From the NCBI GenBank assembly GCA_963781805.1, contig CAWAHF010000004.1, positions 1,178,001-1,242,000 on the forward strand: a stretch of 64,000 bases of DNA, given 5' to 3'. Positions within the stretch are counted from its first letter, which is position 1; every line of letters starts with the position of its first letter. The notes under the pieces were generated by a model that was given only the letters and a program-made list of their open reading frames with translations, ran no database searches and was not told where the DNA came from. A program made the position numbers and the translations under genes. This document shows positions 35,350-45,325 of this stretch, one piece after another. This DNA is from JAFGPL01 sp963781805. GTDB lineage: Bacteria > Bacteroidota > Bacteroidia > Bacteroidales > UBA10428.

Positions 35350-36798
35350 ATGATAAACTATAAGGTAGTAGGCTATATACTTGGAATACTATTGCTCATT
35401 GAAGGTTTTTTCATGCTTTTTGCAGTTCCTGTAGGACTAATCTATCGCGAAACAGATATATTGCCGATCCTCCTTGCATCAATTATAACACTGATTACCG
35501 GAGGTGTTTTCTTTTCACTATTTAGAAAATCATCTATGTCTATTGGAGCCCGCGAAGGTTATTTGGTTGTAACCTTTGGCTGGATAATATTTTCGGTATT
35601 TGGTGCTTTTCCATTCTTTTTTTCAAAAGCTATCCCATCTTATACAGATGCTTTTTTTGAAACCATATCCGGGTTTACTACAACGGGAGCATCGATACTT
35701 CCCGATGTTGAATCTCTTTCGCATAGTCTGCTCTTTTGGAGAAGCCTTACCCAATGGCTGGGCGGAATGGGTATCATTGTTCTATCACTCGTTATTTTAC
35801 CCATCCTGGGAATTGGAGGAATGCAGCTTTTTGTATCTGAGGTTCCGGGAATTACGTATGATAAATTGCATCCAAGGATAAAGGAAACAGCAAAGAGATT
35901 ATGGGCAATTTACCTCTTTTTTACTGTTGCCGAAATTATTTTGCTTACTGCCGGAAAAATGGAATTATTTGATTCCATCTGCCATTCTTTGACAACTATG
36001 GCAACCGGAGGTTTCTCAACAAAAAATGCCAGTATTGGCTTTTATAGCTCCTCTTATATTCAATATGTAATTATCTTTTTTATGTTTCTTGCCGGGGTTA
36101 ATTTTGCTCTTTCGTATATGGTTTTAAAATTGAAATTCAGGCCATTGCTACGAGATGAAGAATTCAGGTATTACCTCTCTTTTATCCTGATTTTTGCCCT
36201 GATCATTACAATAATTCTTGGATTAACGATCAGGCAACCCTTGGAGAAATCTTTTCGTACTGCATTGTTTCAGGTTGTTTCTATAATTACAACCACAGGA
36301 TATGTTACCACAGATTATCTTAAATGGGTTCCGATTGGTGCAGTAATTTTATTTTCATTAATGTTTCTCGGCGGTTCTGCAGGATCAACCGGCGGGGGCA
36401 TGAAAATTGCTCGTATCGTAATCTTAATGAAAAACAGTGTTCTTGAGCTTAAACGGTTAATTCATCCCAACGCGGTAATACCTGTCAGACTAAATAACAA
36501 GGCTGTGTCTCCGCAAACGCTGACAAATGTACTGGCATTTGCATCTTTCTACATTCTGATTGTAATCATAAGTGTTATTATTGTCTCATTTATGGGGTAT
36601 GATCTCGATACTTCCTTCGGAGCAGTTGCTACATCTATTGGTAATATCGGACCCGGGCTGGGTAAGGTTGGGCCGGCTACAAACTTTGCTCATTTCCCCG
36701 CTATCGGAAAATGGTTTTTGTCCTTCCTGATGTTAATTGGTCGATTGGAACTGTTTACGGTGTTGATCTTATTTAGCCGGCATTTCTGGAAAAACTGA
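35350..36798 (+). CDS. trkH: Trk potassium transporter membrane subunit TrkH
   Basis: 482 residues with about ten membrane helices arranged as four M1-P-M2 units. Selectivity-filter loops are visible: FETISGFTTTGASI, SLTTMATGGFSTKNAS, VSIITTTGYVTTDY and VATSIGNIGPGLG. They replace the classical TVGYG with Trk-type Gly-centred loops. It imports K+ across the inner membrane with TrkA as gate. It ends 17 bp before the convergent threonylcarbamoyl-AMP synthase gene. Confidence 0.94.
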   Translation: MINYKVVGYILGILLLIEGFFMLFAVPVGLIYRETDILPILLASIITLITGGVFFSLFRKSSMSIGAREGYLVVTFGWIIFSVFGAFPFFFSKAIPSYTDAFFETISGFTTTGASILPDVESLSHSLLFWRSLTQWLGGMGIIVLSLVILPILGIGGMQLFVSEVPGITYDKLHPRIKETAKRLWAIYLFFTVAEIILLTAGKMELFDSICHSLTTMATGGFSTKNASIGFYSSSYIQYVIIFFMFLAGVNFALSYMVLKLKFRPLLRDEEFRYYLSFILIFALIITIILGLTIRQPLEKSFRTALFQVVSIITTTGYVTTDYLKWVPIGAVILFSLMFLGGSAGSTGGGMKIARIVILMKNSVLELKRLIHPNAVIPVRLNNKAVSPQTLTNVLAFASFYILIVIISVIIVSFMGYDLDTSFGAVATSIGNIGPGLGKVGPATNFAHFPAIGKWFLSFLMLIGRLELFTVLILFSRHFWKN

Positions 36799-36815
36799 AT
36801 ACAGATAAAAGAATT

Positions 36816-37427
36816 TCATTTTAATAAACCCAATCCCTGTCTGATAACAACCGGTTGGTATCCCGTACAGTCAATTACCGTGGAAGGGTGATTGCTGCCA
36901 TACCCGCCATCTACAACACAATCAACCAGATTTTCATAATGTTCATGTATAAGTTCAGGATCGGTTGTATAATCCAGAATCTTATCCTCATCGTGTATAG
37001 AGGTGGTTAAAACCGGATTGCCAAGTTCTTTTACAATTTGCCTGATGATATTGTTTGCCGGTATTCTTATGCCAATCGTTTTCTTCTTGCTTCTGAAAAT
37101 TTTTGGAATCCTGCTGTTTGATTCAAGAATAAATGTGTATGGCCCGGGAACATGCTGTTTAATCAGTTTGAAAACAGAATTGGTGAATGGTCTGGTGTAA
37201 TCGGACAATTGACTCAAATCATTAAAAATAAAAGAAAAGTTGGCTTTTTCTACTTTTACTCCTTTGATTTGAGCAACCCTTTCAATCGCTTTTTGTTTGG
37301 TAATATCGCATCCCAGGCCATATACCGTATCAGTCGGAAAGATTAGTGTTCCACTATTCTTCAGTATCCCGACCACCTGAATGATTTGTCTTTCGAACGG
37401 AGTCTCCGGATGGATCTTAATTAACAT
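36816..37427 (-). CDS. L-threonylcarbamoyladenylate synthase (Sua5/YrdC/TsaC)
   Basis: 203 residues from ATG at 37427. An upstream ATG at 37466 adds 13 non-conserved residues, so the shorter form is preferred. Motifs of the YrdC fold are clear: GTLIFPTDTVYGLGCD, KRANFSFI-type segment (VEKANFSFIFND), PGPYTFILES, KKTIGIRIPAN and PSTVIDC. The enzyme makes threonylcarbamoyl-AMP from threonine, bicarbonate and ATP for t6A37 in tRNAs reading ANN codons. It lacks the Sua5 C-terminal domain. Confidence 0.93.
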   Translation of the reverse strand: MLIKIHPETPFERQIIQVVGILKNSGTLIFPTDTVYGLGCDITKQKAIERVAQIKGVKVEKANFSFIFNDLSQLSDYTRPFTNSVFKLIKQHVPGPYTFILESNSRIPKIFRSKKKTIGIRIPANNIIRQIVKELGNPVLTTSIHDEDKILDYTTDPELIHEHYENLVDCVVDGGYGSNHPSTVIDCTGYQPVVIRQGLGLLK

Positions 37428-37726
37428 GGATAATACCTTTTTTATACAAGAGGCCAAATGTAACAAATATTACCTGTATATATTTCAATATTATCTGCAA
37501 ATATCCCAGAATTCCAATGAATACGAATGAACTTTTTTACGATGAAGAAAATAAGATTGCCAATGACTAAAACTTATTGAACAGATTTGTTCAATCCATT
37601 CTAAAAATAATTTCCAATGAATAAGGGCAAACAGTCTGTAAGCCAGATGTCTGAAATTACGAATTCGTACATTCCTTTCTATCCCAATAAATGTTAAATA
37701 TAACTTACAATTCAGTCAATTTTTTG

Positions 37727-37734
37727 TATTTTCG
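37727..37734 (+). promoter_or_regulatory. Candidate -7 element TATTTTCG of guaB
   Basis: TATTTTCG fits TAnnTTTG with one change and lies 30 bp before the guaB start codon. The upstream -33 position has only weak matches. Confidence 0.35.
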
Positions 37735-37764
37735 CAACATTTAAACTGAAAAACACGGTTTGCC

Positions 37765-39234
37765 ATGTCTTTTATAACGGACAGAATAATTTCGGAAGGT
37801 CTGACATTTGATGATGTTCTATTGGTTCCTTCCTACTCAGAAGTACTCCCTAAAAATGTTGATCTAACCACGCGGCTTTCAAGAAACATAACCCTGAATA
37901 CGCCTATCGTATCTGCAGCTATGGATACTGTGACAGAAGCCACGCTTGCTATTGCAATTGCAAGAGAAGGAGGTATTGGGGTTATCCACAAAAATATGAG
38001 TATCGTAGACCAGGCAAAACAGGTGAAAATAGTTAAGCGTGCTGAAAATGGGATGATATTTGATCCCATTACCATTAAAAAAGACCTGACCGTAGGTGAT
38101 GCGTTAGACCTGATGAAAGAATTTAAAATTGGCGGTATTCCTGTCGTCGATGACAAACACCACCTGATTGGTATAGTAACCAACAGGGACCTTCGTTTTG
38201 AGAAAAACTTTGACCGACCTATCAGCGAAGTTATGACTCATGAAAACCTGATTACCACCAATGTTGAAATAAATCTTGAAGAAGCCTCAAATATTTTACA
38301 AAATTACAAAATTGAGAAATTACCGGTTGTCGATGAAAATCAGCGCCTGATAGGACTTATAACATATAAAGATATTACGAAAGCAAAAGACCGGCCTTTT
38401 TCATGTAAAGATCCGATGGGTAGACTGAGAGTAGCGGCTGCGGTTGGTGTTACCAAAGATACAATTGAACGGGTGGATGCCCTTGTGAAAGCAGATGTAG
38501 ATGCTATTATTATTGACACAGCCCATGGTCATACTTTTGATAATATTGAATTGCTTAAGAAAGTTAAGAAAGCTTATCCTAACATCGAAACGATTGTTGG
38601 AAATATAGCAACTGCCGAAGGAGCGCTTGACTTGTATAATGCTGGTGCCGATGCAGTTAAGGTCGGAATAGGGCCCGGTTCTATCTGCACCACCCGTGTA
38701 ATAGCCGGAGTTGGAGTTCCGCAACTCTCTGCAATATTTGATGTGGCTCAAGCGTTAAAAGGAAAAAATGTACCCATTATAGCTGATGGCGGTATCAGAT
38801 ACTCGGGAGATATTGTTAAAGCACTGGCAGCGGGAGCAAATTCCATTATGGCAGGATCACTTTTTGCCGGTGTTGATGAATCACCGGGTGAGACCATCAT
38901 TTATAACGGAAGAAAATACAAATCATACAGGGGGATGGGTTCTATAGAAGCCATGCAACAGGGATCTGGCGACAGATATTTCCAGGATCCTGAAGAAGAT
39001 ATTAAAAAGCTGGTACCGGAAGGTATTGTCGCAAGAGTGCCTTATAAGGGGCTTTTATCTGAAGTTATTTATCAGATGATTGGCGGTCTGAGAGCCGGAA
39101 TGGGATATTGCGGTGCAAAGAATATTGAACAACTTTGGAAAGCCAGGTTTGTGCGAATAACAAATTCCGGACTGAATGAAAGTCATCCCCACGATGTTGC
39201 AATTACGCGTGAAGCACCAAATTATAGCAGATGA
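37765..39234 (+). CDS. guaB: IMP dehydrogenase
   Basis: 489 residues, the usual length. A TIM barrel (DDVLLVPSYSEVLP at the start, DAVKVGIGPGSICTTR with catalytic Cys, PIIADGGIRYSGD, SYRGMGSIEAM) is interrupted by two CBS domains (about residues 95-205; MTHENLITTNVEINLEEA). It oxidises IMP to XMP with NAD+, the rate-limiting step of GMP synthesis. It opens a run of five same-strand genes leading to the periplasmic isomerases and OstA-like protein; gaps of 25-52 bp suggest read-through. Confidence 0.97.
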   Translation: MSFITDRIISEGLTFDDVLLVPSYSEVLPKNVDLTTRLSRNITLNTPIVSAAMDTVTEATLAIAIAREGGIGVIHKNMSIVDQAKQVKIVKRAENGMIFDPITIKKDLTVGDALDLMKEFKIGGIPVVDDKHHLIGIVTNRDLRFEKNFDRPISEVMTHENLITTNVEINLEEASNILQNYKIEKLPVVDENQRLIGLITYKDITKAKDRPFSCKDPMGRLRVAAAVGVTKDTIERVDALVKADVDAIIIDTAHGHTFDNIELLKKVKKAYPNIETIVGNIATAEGALDLYNAGADAVKVGIGPGSICTTRVIAGVGVPQLSAIFDVAQALKGKNVPIIADGGIRYSGDIVKALAAGANSIMAGSLFAGVDESPGETIIYNGRKYKSYRGMGSIEAMQQGSGDRYFQDPEEDIKKLVPEGIVARVPYKGLLSEVIYQMIGGLRAGMGYCGAKNIEQLWKARFVRITNSGLNESHPHDVAITREAPNYSR

Positions 39235-39259
39235 ACTAATTAACTAAAATATTTTAATC

Positions 39260-41218
39260 ATGAAGAGTTACTTTTTTTCACTTTTTGTTTTTATTTGTAT
39301 ATCTTTTTTTAATGCCGCAGGTCAGGAAGATGACATTCTGCTTACCATTGGAAATCAGAAAATTACGCGAGGCGAATTCGAACGGATTTATAAAAAGAAT
39401 AATTCTTCCACATCTTACGATAATAAAAGCGTGGAAGATTATCTACAGTTATTTATAAATTTTAAACTTAAAGTAATAGAAGCCGAGAAACTCGGATACG
39501 ACACAGCTAAATCTTTTATTACCGAACTTGCAGGTTACCGGGACCAACTGGCAAAACCATATTTCGATGACAAAGAAGGCGAGGATGAGATTCTGCAGCA
39601 AGCATATTACAGATCTGTAAACGAAATTGCAGCAAGCCATATTTTAATCAGGGTGAACTCTGATGCAACTCCGGCTGATACACTTGTAGCATATAATAAA
39701 ATAATGAATATCCGAAACCGGATACTTAAAGGAGAATCATTCGCGACTGTAGCAAAGGAAGTATCGGAGGATCCTTCCGCTCAAAAAAACAATGGTTACC
39801 TGGGTTGGTTTTCAGCATTCCAAATGATTTTTCCATTCGAAAATGCAGCATATAACACCAAGGTTGGAGAAATATCTATGCCTGTGCGAACAAGTTTCGG
39901 ATATCATTTGATAAAAGTTGAAAAAGCACGTCATTCACCAGGAAAAGTCTGGTTAGCTCATATACTTATTCTGGGTTCCGAGGCTGATTCTGCAGCTCGT
40001 AAAGATGGCCAGCAAAAAGTAAATGAATGTTATGCCAAATTATTGAAAGGTGAAGACTTTGGAAAATTAGCAGCCGAATATTCAGACGACAAAAATACGG
40101 CTAACAGAGGAGGTGATTTGGGTTGGATAAGATCTGGTGTTATTCCTGAAAATCTTGAAGACAAAATTTTTGCCCTTAAAGATAGTGGAGCTATTTCTGA
40201 ACCCATGCCTACCGAGTATGGCTGGCATATTTTTAAATTGCTGGGGAAGGAACCTATGGAATCGTTTGAAGAAATGAAGCCTACTCTCGAAAAAAAGGTC
40301 AAAGCAGGCAACAGACATGATCAGGTTGAAAAAATGGTGATTGAACGTCTGAAAAAAGAAAACGGTTTTAAATTTTATGAGGAAAACTTACAGCCTATCG
40401 TAAATATACTAAACGATGCAGTGTATGACGGCACATGGGATCCATCGGTAGCCGATGAAATGACCGATCCGGTAATTTCCTTCAAAAACAAAGATTATAC
40501 TCAAAAGGATTTTGCATACTATATTGCTATCGAAAAATCGTATAAAAAAGGTATGACATTTAACGATATAGTTAATGATCGCATCCAGCATTTCATCGAC
40601 GATAAGACTATAGCATATGAAAAGAGTATGTTGGATGCAAAATATCCTGACTTCAAAAATCTGATGGAGGAGTATCATGATGGAATTTTACTTTTCAACC
40701 TTACAGACGATATGGTTTGGAGTAAAGCCATGAAAGATACCGCCGGTTTGAAACAGTTTTATGAAAAAAACAAAAATAATTATATGTGGCAGGAACGATT
40801 GAGCGTTTCCACCTATACTTATGAAGATTCATCACTAACATCTAAAGTTATTAAGGCTGCCAAAAAGCGTCTTAAAAGCGTCATACCAGCCTCTAAATTT
40901 CAAACTAGTGTATGTGGAAACGACAGCATAGTATGTGTTAAGGTAGAAGATAAAAAGTATGAGAAAGATGATCTTAAAAACGCAGGTAACATAAAATGGG
41001 AAAAAGGATTTATTCTGCAACAGAAGAATAATAATAAGTTCAAAATTATTGTTGTTAACGGTATTGTTCCACCAGAACCTAAAAAACTTGATGAAGCCAA
41101 GGGATTAATCACCGCAGATTATCAAACCTATCTGGAAGCTGAATGGATAAAATCTCTTCGGAATAAATATAACATTGAAGTAAATCAGGAGGTACTGAAC
41201 AAGATTATTCAACAATAA
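39260..41218 (+). CDS. Periplasmic peptidyl-prolyl isomerase with two PpiC domains
   Basis: 652 residues. A signal peptide (1-21) precedes a SurA_N-like helical domain (about 24-120) and two parvulin domains (about 128-225 and 230-340). Both show the fold's marks: AASHILIRVN and VWLAHILILG, YLGWFSAFQM and DLGWIRSGVIP, FGYHLIKVE and YGWHIFKLLG. A long C-terminal helical region (about 345-650) has no named domain. It likely chaperones outer-membrane proteins in the periplasm, with the two similar genes downstream. Confidence 0.92.
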   Translation: MKSYFFSLFVFICISFFNAAGQEDDILLTIGNQKITRGEFERIYKKNNSSTSYDNKSVEDYLQLFINFKLKVIEAEKLGYDTAKSFITELAGYRDQLAKPYFDDKEGEDEILQQAYYRSVNEIAASHILIRVNSDATPADTLVAYNKIMNIRNRILKGESFATVAKEVSEDPSAQKNNGYLGWFSAFQMIFPFENAAYNTKVGEISMPVRTSFGYHLIKVEKARHSPGKVWLAHILILGSEADSAARKDGQQKVNECYAKLLKGEDFGKLAAEYSDDKNTANRGGDLGWIRSGVIPENLEDKIFALKDSGAISEPMPTEYGWHIFKLLGKEPMESFEEMKPTLEKKVKAGNRHDQVEKMVIERLKKENGFKFYEENLQPIVNILNDAVYDGTWDPSVADEMTDPVISFKNKDYTQKDFAYYIAIEKSYKKGMTFNDIVNDRIQHFIDDKTIAYEKSMLDAKYPDFKNLMEEYHDGILLFNLTDDMVWSKAMKDTAGLKQFYEKNKNNYMWQERLSVSTYTYEDSSLTSKVIKAAKKRLKSVIPASKFQTSVCGNDSIVCVKVEDKKYEKDDLKNAGNIKWEKGFILQQKNNNKFKIIVVNGIVPPEPKKLDEAKGLITADYQTYLEAEWIKSLRNKYNIEVNQEVLNKIIQQ

Positions 41219-41270
41219 CCTATTACTTGCCAATAGCTTAATGTAGAGTAAAATACCGAACAGGATAATC

Positions 41271-42119
41271 ATGATACAAAAACTATTTTTTATTTTTATG
41301 CTATCGCTGGTTCTGTCCAGTTGTAAAAATAAGGTTGAGACTTCTCAGGAAAAACCTGTCGTCAGAGTTTTTGATAAATATCTTTACGTAAGCAATCTGG
41401 CAGATGTTATTCCGTCGAATATATCAAAAAATGATAGTACAATCCTTGCCAACGATTATATTGATAAATGGATAAGAAAACAACTCCTTGTAAGAAAGGC
41501 TGAAATGAATCTTACTGAGGAGGAAAAAAATGTCGACGAGCAATTGGAGAATTACCGTACTTCATTGCTCATTTTTAAGTATGAACAAAGCCTTATTAAA
41601 CTTAAGCTCGATACGGTGGTAAATATGGATGAGATCGAAAAGTATTATAACGACAATCCTGCCAATTTCATGCTTAGTGACAACATTGTAAAAGCAGTAT
41701 TTTTGAAGGTTCCGAGAGATGTTCCGAAATATTATGAGCTGCGACGTTTATGCCGGTCAGATAGCGATGAGGATTTAAAAAAACTTGAAGAATACGCATT
41801 TAAGTATGCTGATATTTACAATTATTATAATGATGACTGGGTAAATTTTTCTGAAATTGAAAAGGAGTTACCTTATAAATTAAATAATGTACAAGGCATT
41901 CTGAAATACCGTAAAAATCTTGAATTAAAGGATACTACTTATTATTACCTTGTCAATCTGAAAGATTTTCGACTGGCTGGTACGGTTGCTCCGTTAAGTT
42001 ACAGGATGCAGGATATACGTACCATTATTATGAATAAACGGAAAATTCAGTTGATCAACAGGCTTGAATCAAATATTTACAGCGATGCCCTTAACAAAGG
42101 TTATTTTACATTATATTAA
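41271..42119 (+). CDS. SurA-like lipoprotein without parvulin domain
   Basis: 282 residues. The signal sequence ends in the lipobox LSSC (Cys at about 18). A SurA_N-type helical region follows (VRVFDKYLYVSNLADVIP, DYIDKWIRKQLLVRKAEM), then a charged C-terminal part with EIEKYYNDNPANFMLSDNIVKAVFL. The parvulin core is not recognisable, so it is probably a chaperone without isomerase activity. It sits between two PpiC/SurA genes, with 52 and 7 bp gaps. This gene trio is conserved in order in many Bacteroidota genomes, as known from the family context. Confidence 0.82.
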   Translation: MIQKLFFIFMLSLVLSSCKNKVETSQEKPVVRVFDKYLYVSNLADVIPSNISKNDSTILANDYIDKWIRKQLLVRKAEMNLTEEEKNVDEQLENYRTSLLIFKYEQSLIKLKLDTVVNMDEIEKYYNDNPANFMLSDNIVKAVFLKVPRDVPKYYELRRLCRSDSDEDLKKLEEYAFKYADIYNYYNDDWVNFSEIEKELPYKLNNVQGILKYRKNLELKDTTYYYLVNLKDFRLAGTVAPLSYRMQDIRTIIMNKRKIQLINRLESNIYSDALNKGYFTLY

Positions 42120-42126
42120 ATCTATT

Positions 42127-43464
42127 ATGCAAAAACTTTCTCTTTTTACATTCATTTTTTTTGTTTTCCTTCAGTCGCATGCTCAACCAAAGATTATTGA
42201 TGAAATTGTAGCTACCATCGGCGATAAAAAAATTCTTTATTCCGATATCGAAAGAGAGTATTACCAGATGTTATCTCAGGGCACTGAACCAAGTGAGGAT
42301 CTCAGGTGCAGTATACTGGAAGGTCTGCTAACACAAAAATTAATGGTCAACCAGGCACAGATAGATAGTATTGAAGTTACCGACCTTCAGGTTGAACAAT
42401 CATTAGATCAGAGAATGCAGTACTTTATTAATCAGATTGGATCTGAAGAGAAACTGGAACAATATTTCAATAAATCGATTATAGAAATCAAGGATGAGAA
42501 CAGAGACGCTATCCGTGAGCAGCTTCTTACAGAAAGAATGAGAAGCGAAATTGTTAAAGATTTAAAAATTACGCCCTCCGAAATCAGGGCATATTACAAA
42601 AAACTGTCACCGGATAGTATTCCTTATATAAATGCACAGGTTGAAGTGGGTCAGATTGTTATGTATCCTGCCTCCAGCGAAAAAGCCATACTTGATGTCA
42701 GGGAAAAATTATTAAATCTCAGGCAACGAATTATTGATGGTGAAAGCTTTGCCACCCTTGCGGTATTGTATTCCGAAGATCAAACAACCGCAGCAAAGGG
42801 CGGTGATAAAGGGTATCTGTTTAAGAGTGATATGGACCCGGAATATGCCAAAGCCGCTGCTTCACTTAAAGTTGGACAAGTATCCCGAATTGTTGAATCA
42901 GATTTGGGTTTCCAAATTATTCAGCTTCTCGACAGACAGGGTGACAGGTTACATACCAGACAGATCCTTATGAAACCAAAAATATCCAACGAGGAAAAAA
43001 CCAGAACGGAAGAGAGACTGGACAGCGTTTTAACCTTAATCAGAATTGATTCATTAAAATTCGGGCAGGCAGCAGGTTTTTTTTCGCAAGATAAAGATAC
43101 ACGACTGAATGAAGGAAATCTTGTGAATCCGAAGACAGGAGACGCAAAATTTGAACTGAACGAATTTGATACCAGAGACTATATCGTAATCAACAGGTTA
43201 TCCGTTGGTGAAATTTCCGATCCCTACGAAACAGTTGATAAAAACGGAAGAGTGGTTTTCAAGATTGTTAAGCTTAAGTCGCGTTCAAACCCTCATGTGG
43301 CTAATCTTAAAGAAGATTACAATTTGTTCAAGCAAATGGCAATGGCTAATAAAGAGAATGAAATACTTATGAAATGGATAGGCGATAAAATAAAAACGAC
43401 TTATATAAAAATAGAAGATAAATATAAAGATTGTGATTTTTCTTTTAAAGAGTGGATGAAATAA
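42127..43464 (+). CDS. SurA-type periplasmic chaperone / peptidyl-prolyl isomerase
   Basis: 445 residues from ATG 42127, chosen because a signal peptide (MQKLSLFTFIFFVFLQSHAQ) begins there; an in-frame ATG at 42064 would overlap the upstream gene. SurA_N domain: PKIIDEIVATIGDKKILYSDIEREYYQ. Two parvulin domains follow (about 170-270 and 275-380; VGQIVMYPASSEKAILDVREKL, DKGYLFKSDMDPEYAKA, LGFQIIQLLDR; HTRQILMKPK). The role is delivery of nascent outer-membrane proteins. Functionally close to E. coli SurA. Confidence 0.9.
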   Translation: MQKLSLFTFIFFVFLQSHAQPKIIDEIVATIGDKKILYSDIEREYYQMLSQGTEPSEDLRCSILEGLLTQKLMVNQAQIDSIEVTDLQVEQSLDQRMQYFINQIGSEEKLEQYFNKSIIEIKDENRDAIREQLLTERMRSEIVKDLKITPSEIRAYYKKLSPDSIPYINAQVEVGQIVMYPASSEKAILDVREKLLNLRQRIIDGESFATLAVLYSEDQTTAAKGGDKGYLFKSDMDPEYAKAAASLKVGQVSRIVESDLGFQIIQLLDRQGDRLHTRQILMKPKISNEEKTRTEERLDSVLTLIRIDSLKFGQAAGFFSQDKDTRLNEGNLVNPKTGDAKFELNEFDTRDYIVINRLSVGEISDPYETVDKNGRVVFKIVKLKSRSNPHVANLKEDYNLFKQMAMANKENEILMKWIGDKIKTTYIKIEDKYKDCDFSFKEWMK

Positions 43465-43470
43465 CTCTTA

Positions 43471-45030
43471 ATGACTGAACTATTGAATAATCCTTATGTT
43501 ACATCTAAGTTTAAAATATATCTGTTTCTGACAATAATTTGTTTGTTTTATCCTCAGCATGGGAAGGCCCAGAATACCCGAAAAATTGAATATGATGCTG
43601 AAAATATGGAATATGACAAATTAATTGCCGATGGTGCATTCAGATTATGGGGTAATGTAATATTTACGCACGAAGGAGCTATAATGTATTGCGACAGCGC
43701 CTATTACTATCCCAATCTTAATTCTCTCGATGCATACAACCATATTAATATTAACCAGGGTGACACCCTTCACCTCTTCGGGGATTTTCTGCACTACGAC
43801 GGAAATACCCGACTTTCCCAGGTGGAAGGTCATGTAAAATTAATCGACAAAGACAATGAACTTACCACCAGTCGGCTGGATTATGATATGAAGAATAATA
43901 TCGGGTACTATACTCAGTGGGGTGATATTGTCAGGGGAGAAAATAATCTGAGAAGCCGACTCGGATATTACTACTCACGTGAACATATGTATTACTTCAA
44001 AGATAGTGTTGTAATTGTAAATCCTGATTATACCATTTATTCTGACACCCTAGAATATAATACCGAAAAAAATCTGGCATACATGCGTGGGCCCACCCGG
44101 ATTATAGGTGACAGCAGCGACATTTATTGTGAAAATGGTTGGTACGACATGGATCGAAATATTTCCATGTTAAAGAAAAATGCAGTAATGCAAAACAAAA
44201 AACAGACGATAAAAGGCGATAGTTTGTATTATGAACGCGACAATGGAATTGGAAAAGCATACCATCGGGTTGAATTGTACGATAAAGAACAGAATATTTT
44301 ATTGAAAGGGAATTTTGCCGATTATAATGAGATAACCGAAAATTCGTTACTTACCGATAGTGCGGTATTTATTCAAATTAATGATGAAGACTCCATCTAT
44401 GTTCATGCCGATACGTTAAGGTCTGAACTGGACACTACCGGATATAAATTAATCAGGGCATATTACAGGGTAAAACTTTTTAAATCTGATATGCAGGGAA
44501 AGTGTGATTCAATGACCTACTCTTTCTCTGATTCGGTAATCAGACTGTATCATCAACCAGTATTATGGTCACAGGATAACCAACTTAGCGCCGATTATAT
44601 TGAAATATTGACTAAAAACCAACGAATTGATAAGCTGATCATGGAGCAGATGGCCTTTATCATCAATACAACAGATACCATTATGTTCAACCAAATTAAA
44701 GGGCGAAAGATGATTTGTTATTTTAATGATAATGAATTATATAAGATCGATGTCATCGGAAACGGAGAGTCATTGTATTATATCAAAGATGAAGAAGATA
44801 TCATCGGGGTAAATAAATCGATAAGTTCGAATTTTGAAATCTTTTGGCAAGACGGAGAGGTAACCACCATAAAGTCGTATCCAAAACCTGATGCAATCCT
44901 TTACCCGCCGGATCAGCTGCCAAATGATGAAAAAAAACTTAAAGACTTTCGTTGGCAGGAAGAGGATAGACCTAAAAATAAGAATGATATTTTTGTTTGG
45001 ACTGAACAGGTTGAAAAAGGGACTAAGTAA
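43471..45030 (+). CDS. OstA-like (LptA/LptD N-domain) protein
   Basis: 519 residues with a signal segment ending in GKAQ (about residue 34). The mature part is an OstA/LptA beta-jellyroll: IEYDAENMEYDKLIADGAFRL, then repeated beta-turn units such as HLFGDFLHYDGNTRLSQ, TTSRLDYDMKNNIGYYTQWG, IYSDTLEYNTEKNLAYMRG and IKGDSLYYERDNGIGKA. The fold carries lipopolysaccharide across the periplasm in LptA; in Bacteroidota this long form is presumed to do the same or to aid OM assembly. It is last in the guaB-PpiC run. A bidirectional terminator overlaps its stop codon. Confidence 0.87.
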   Translation: MTELLNNPYVTSKFKIYLFLTIICLFYPQHGKAQNTRKIEYDAENMEYDKLIADGAFRLWGNVIFTHEGAIMYCDSAYYYPNLNSLDAYNHININQGDTLHLFGDFLHYDGNTRLSQVEGHVKLIDKDNELTTSRLDYDMKNNIGYYTQWGDIVRGENNLRSRLGYYYSREHMYYFKDSVVIVNPDYTIYSDTLEYNTEKNLAYMRGPTRIIGDSSDIYCENGWYDMDRNISMLKKNAVMQNKKQTIKGDSLYYERDNGIGKAYHRVELYDKEQNILLKGNFADYNEITENSLLTDSAVFIQINDEDSIYVHADTLRSELDTTGYKLIRAYYRVKLFKSDMQGKCDSMTYSFSDSVIRLYHQPVLWSQDNQLSADYIEILTKNQRIDKLIMEQMAFIINTTDTIMFNQIKGRKMICYFNDNELYKIDVIGNGESLYYIKDEEDIIGVNKSISSNFEIFWQDGEVTTIKSYPKPDAILYPPDQLPNDEKKLKDFRWQEEDRPKNKNDIFVWTEQVEKGTK

Positions 45031-45044
45031 TCTTAATCCCTTTT
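45015..45044. terminator. Bidirectional terminator overlapping the OstA-like stop codon
   Basis: AAAAGGGACTAAG (45015-45027) pairs with CTTAATCCCTTTT (45032-45044), one mismatch, loop TAAT. The stem begins inside the OstA-like gene and its TAA stop lies in the loop; the A run and T run serve both strands. The minus-strand DUF2795 gene ends one base further on. Confidence 0.85.
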
Positions 45045-45266
45045 TTAATATTCATCTTCGTTGAAGAAAAAATCGTCTTTACTAGGATAATCGGGCCAAA
45101 TATCTTCAATGCTTTCGTATACTTCACCCTCATCTTCAATTTCCTGTAAATTTTCAATAACTTCCATTGGGGCACCTGAACGGATAGCAAAGTCAATAAG
45201 CTCATCTTTAGTGGCTGGCCATGGAGCATCTTCAAGCTTTGATGCGAGTTCTAGTGTCCAATACAT
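45045..45266 (-). CDS. DUF2795 small acidic protein
   Basis: 73 residues. The DUF2795 core is visible: YWTLELASKLEDAPWPATKDELIDFAIRSGAP, where the LxxxPWPATKxELIxxA pattern resembles a small helix-turn-helix of unknown target. The C-terminal half is very acidic (EIEDEGEVYESIEDIWPDY, then FFFNEDEY). This protein is short but conserved in Bacteroidota as known from the family. It lies convergent with the OstA-like gene and upstream of the adenosyltransferase on the same strand, 59 bp away. Confidence 0.85.
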   Translation of the reverse strand: MYWTLELASKLEDAPWPATKDELIDFAIRSGAPMEVIENLQEIEDEGEVYESIEDIWPDYPSKDDFFFNEDEY

Positions 45267-45325
45267 AATTCTGTCATTTAAAAATGTGTTTCCTTAAAAA
45301 TGTGCAAATATAAAAAAATTATTTT

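Noticed and set aside
37500..37570. Short frame MNTNELFYDEENK upstream of guaB
   Set aside because: Too short, no conserved feature, and no evidence of translation; not reported as a gene.
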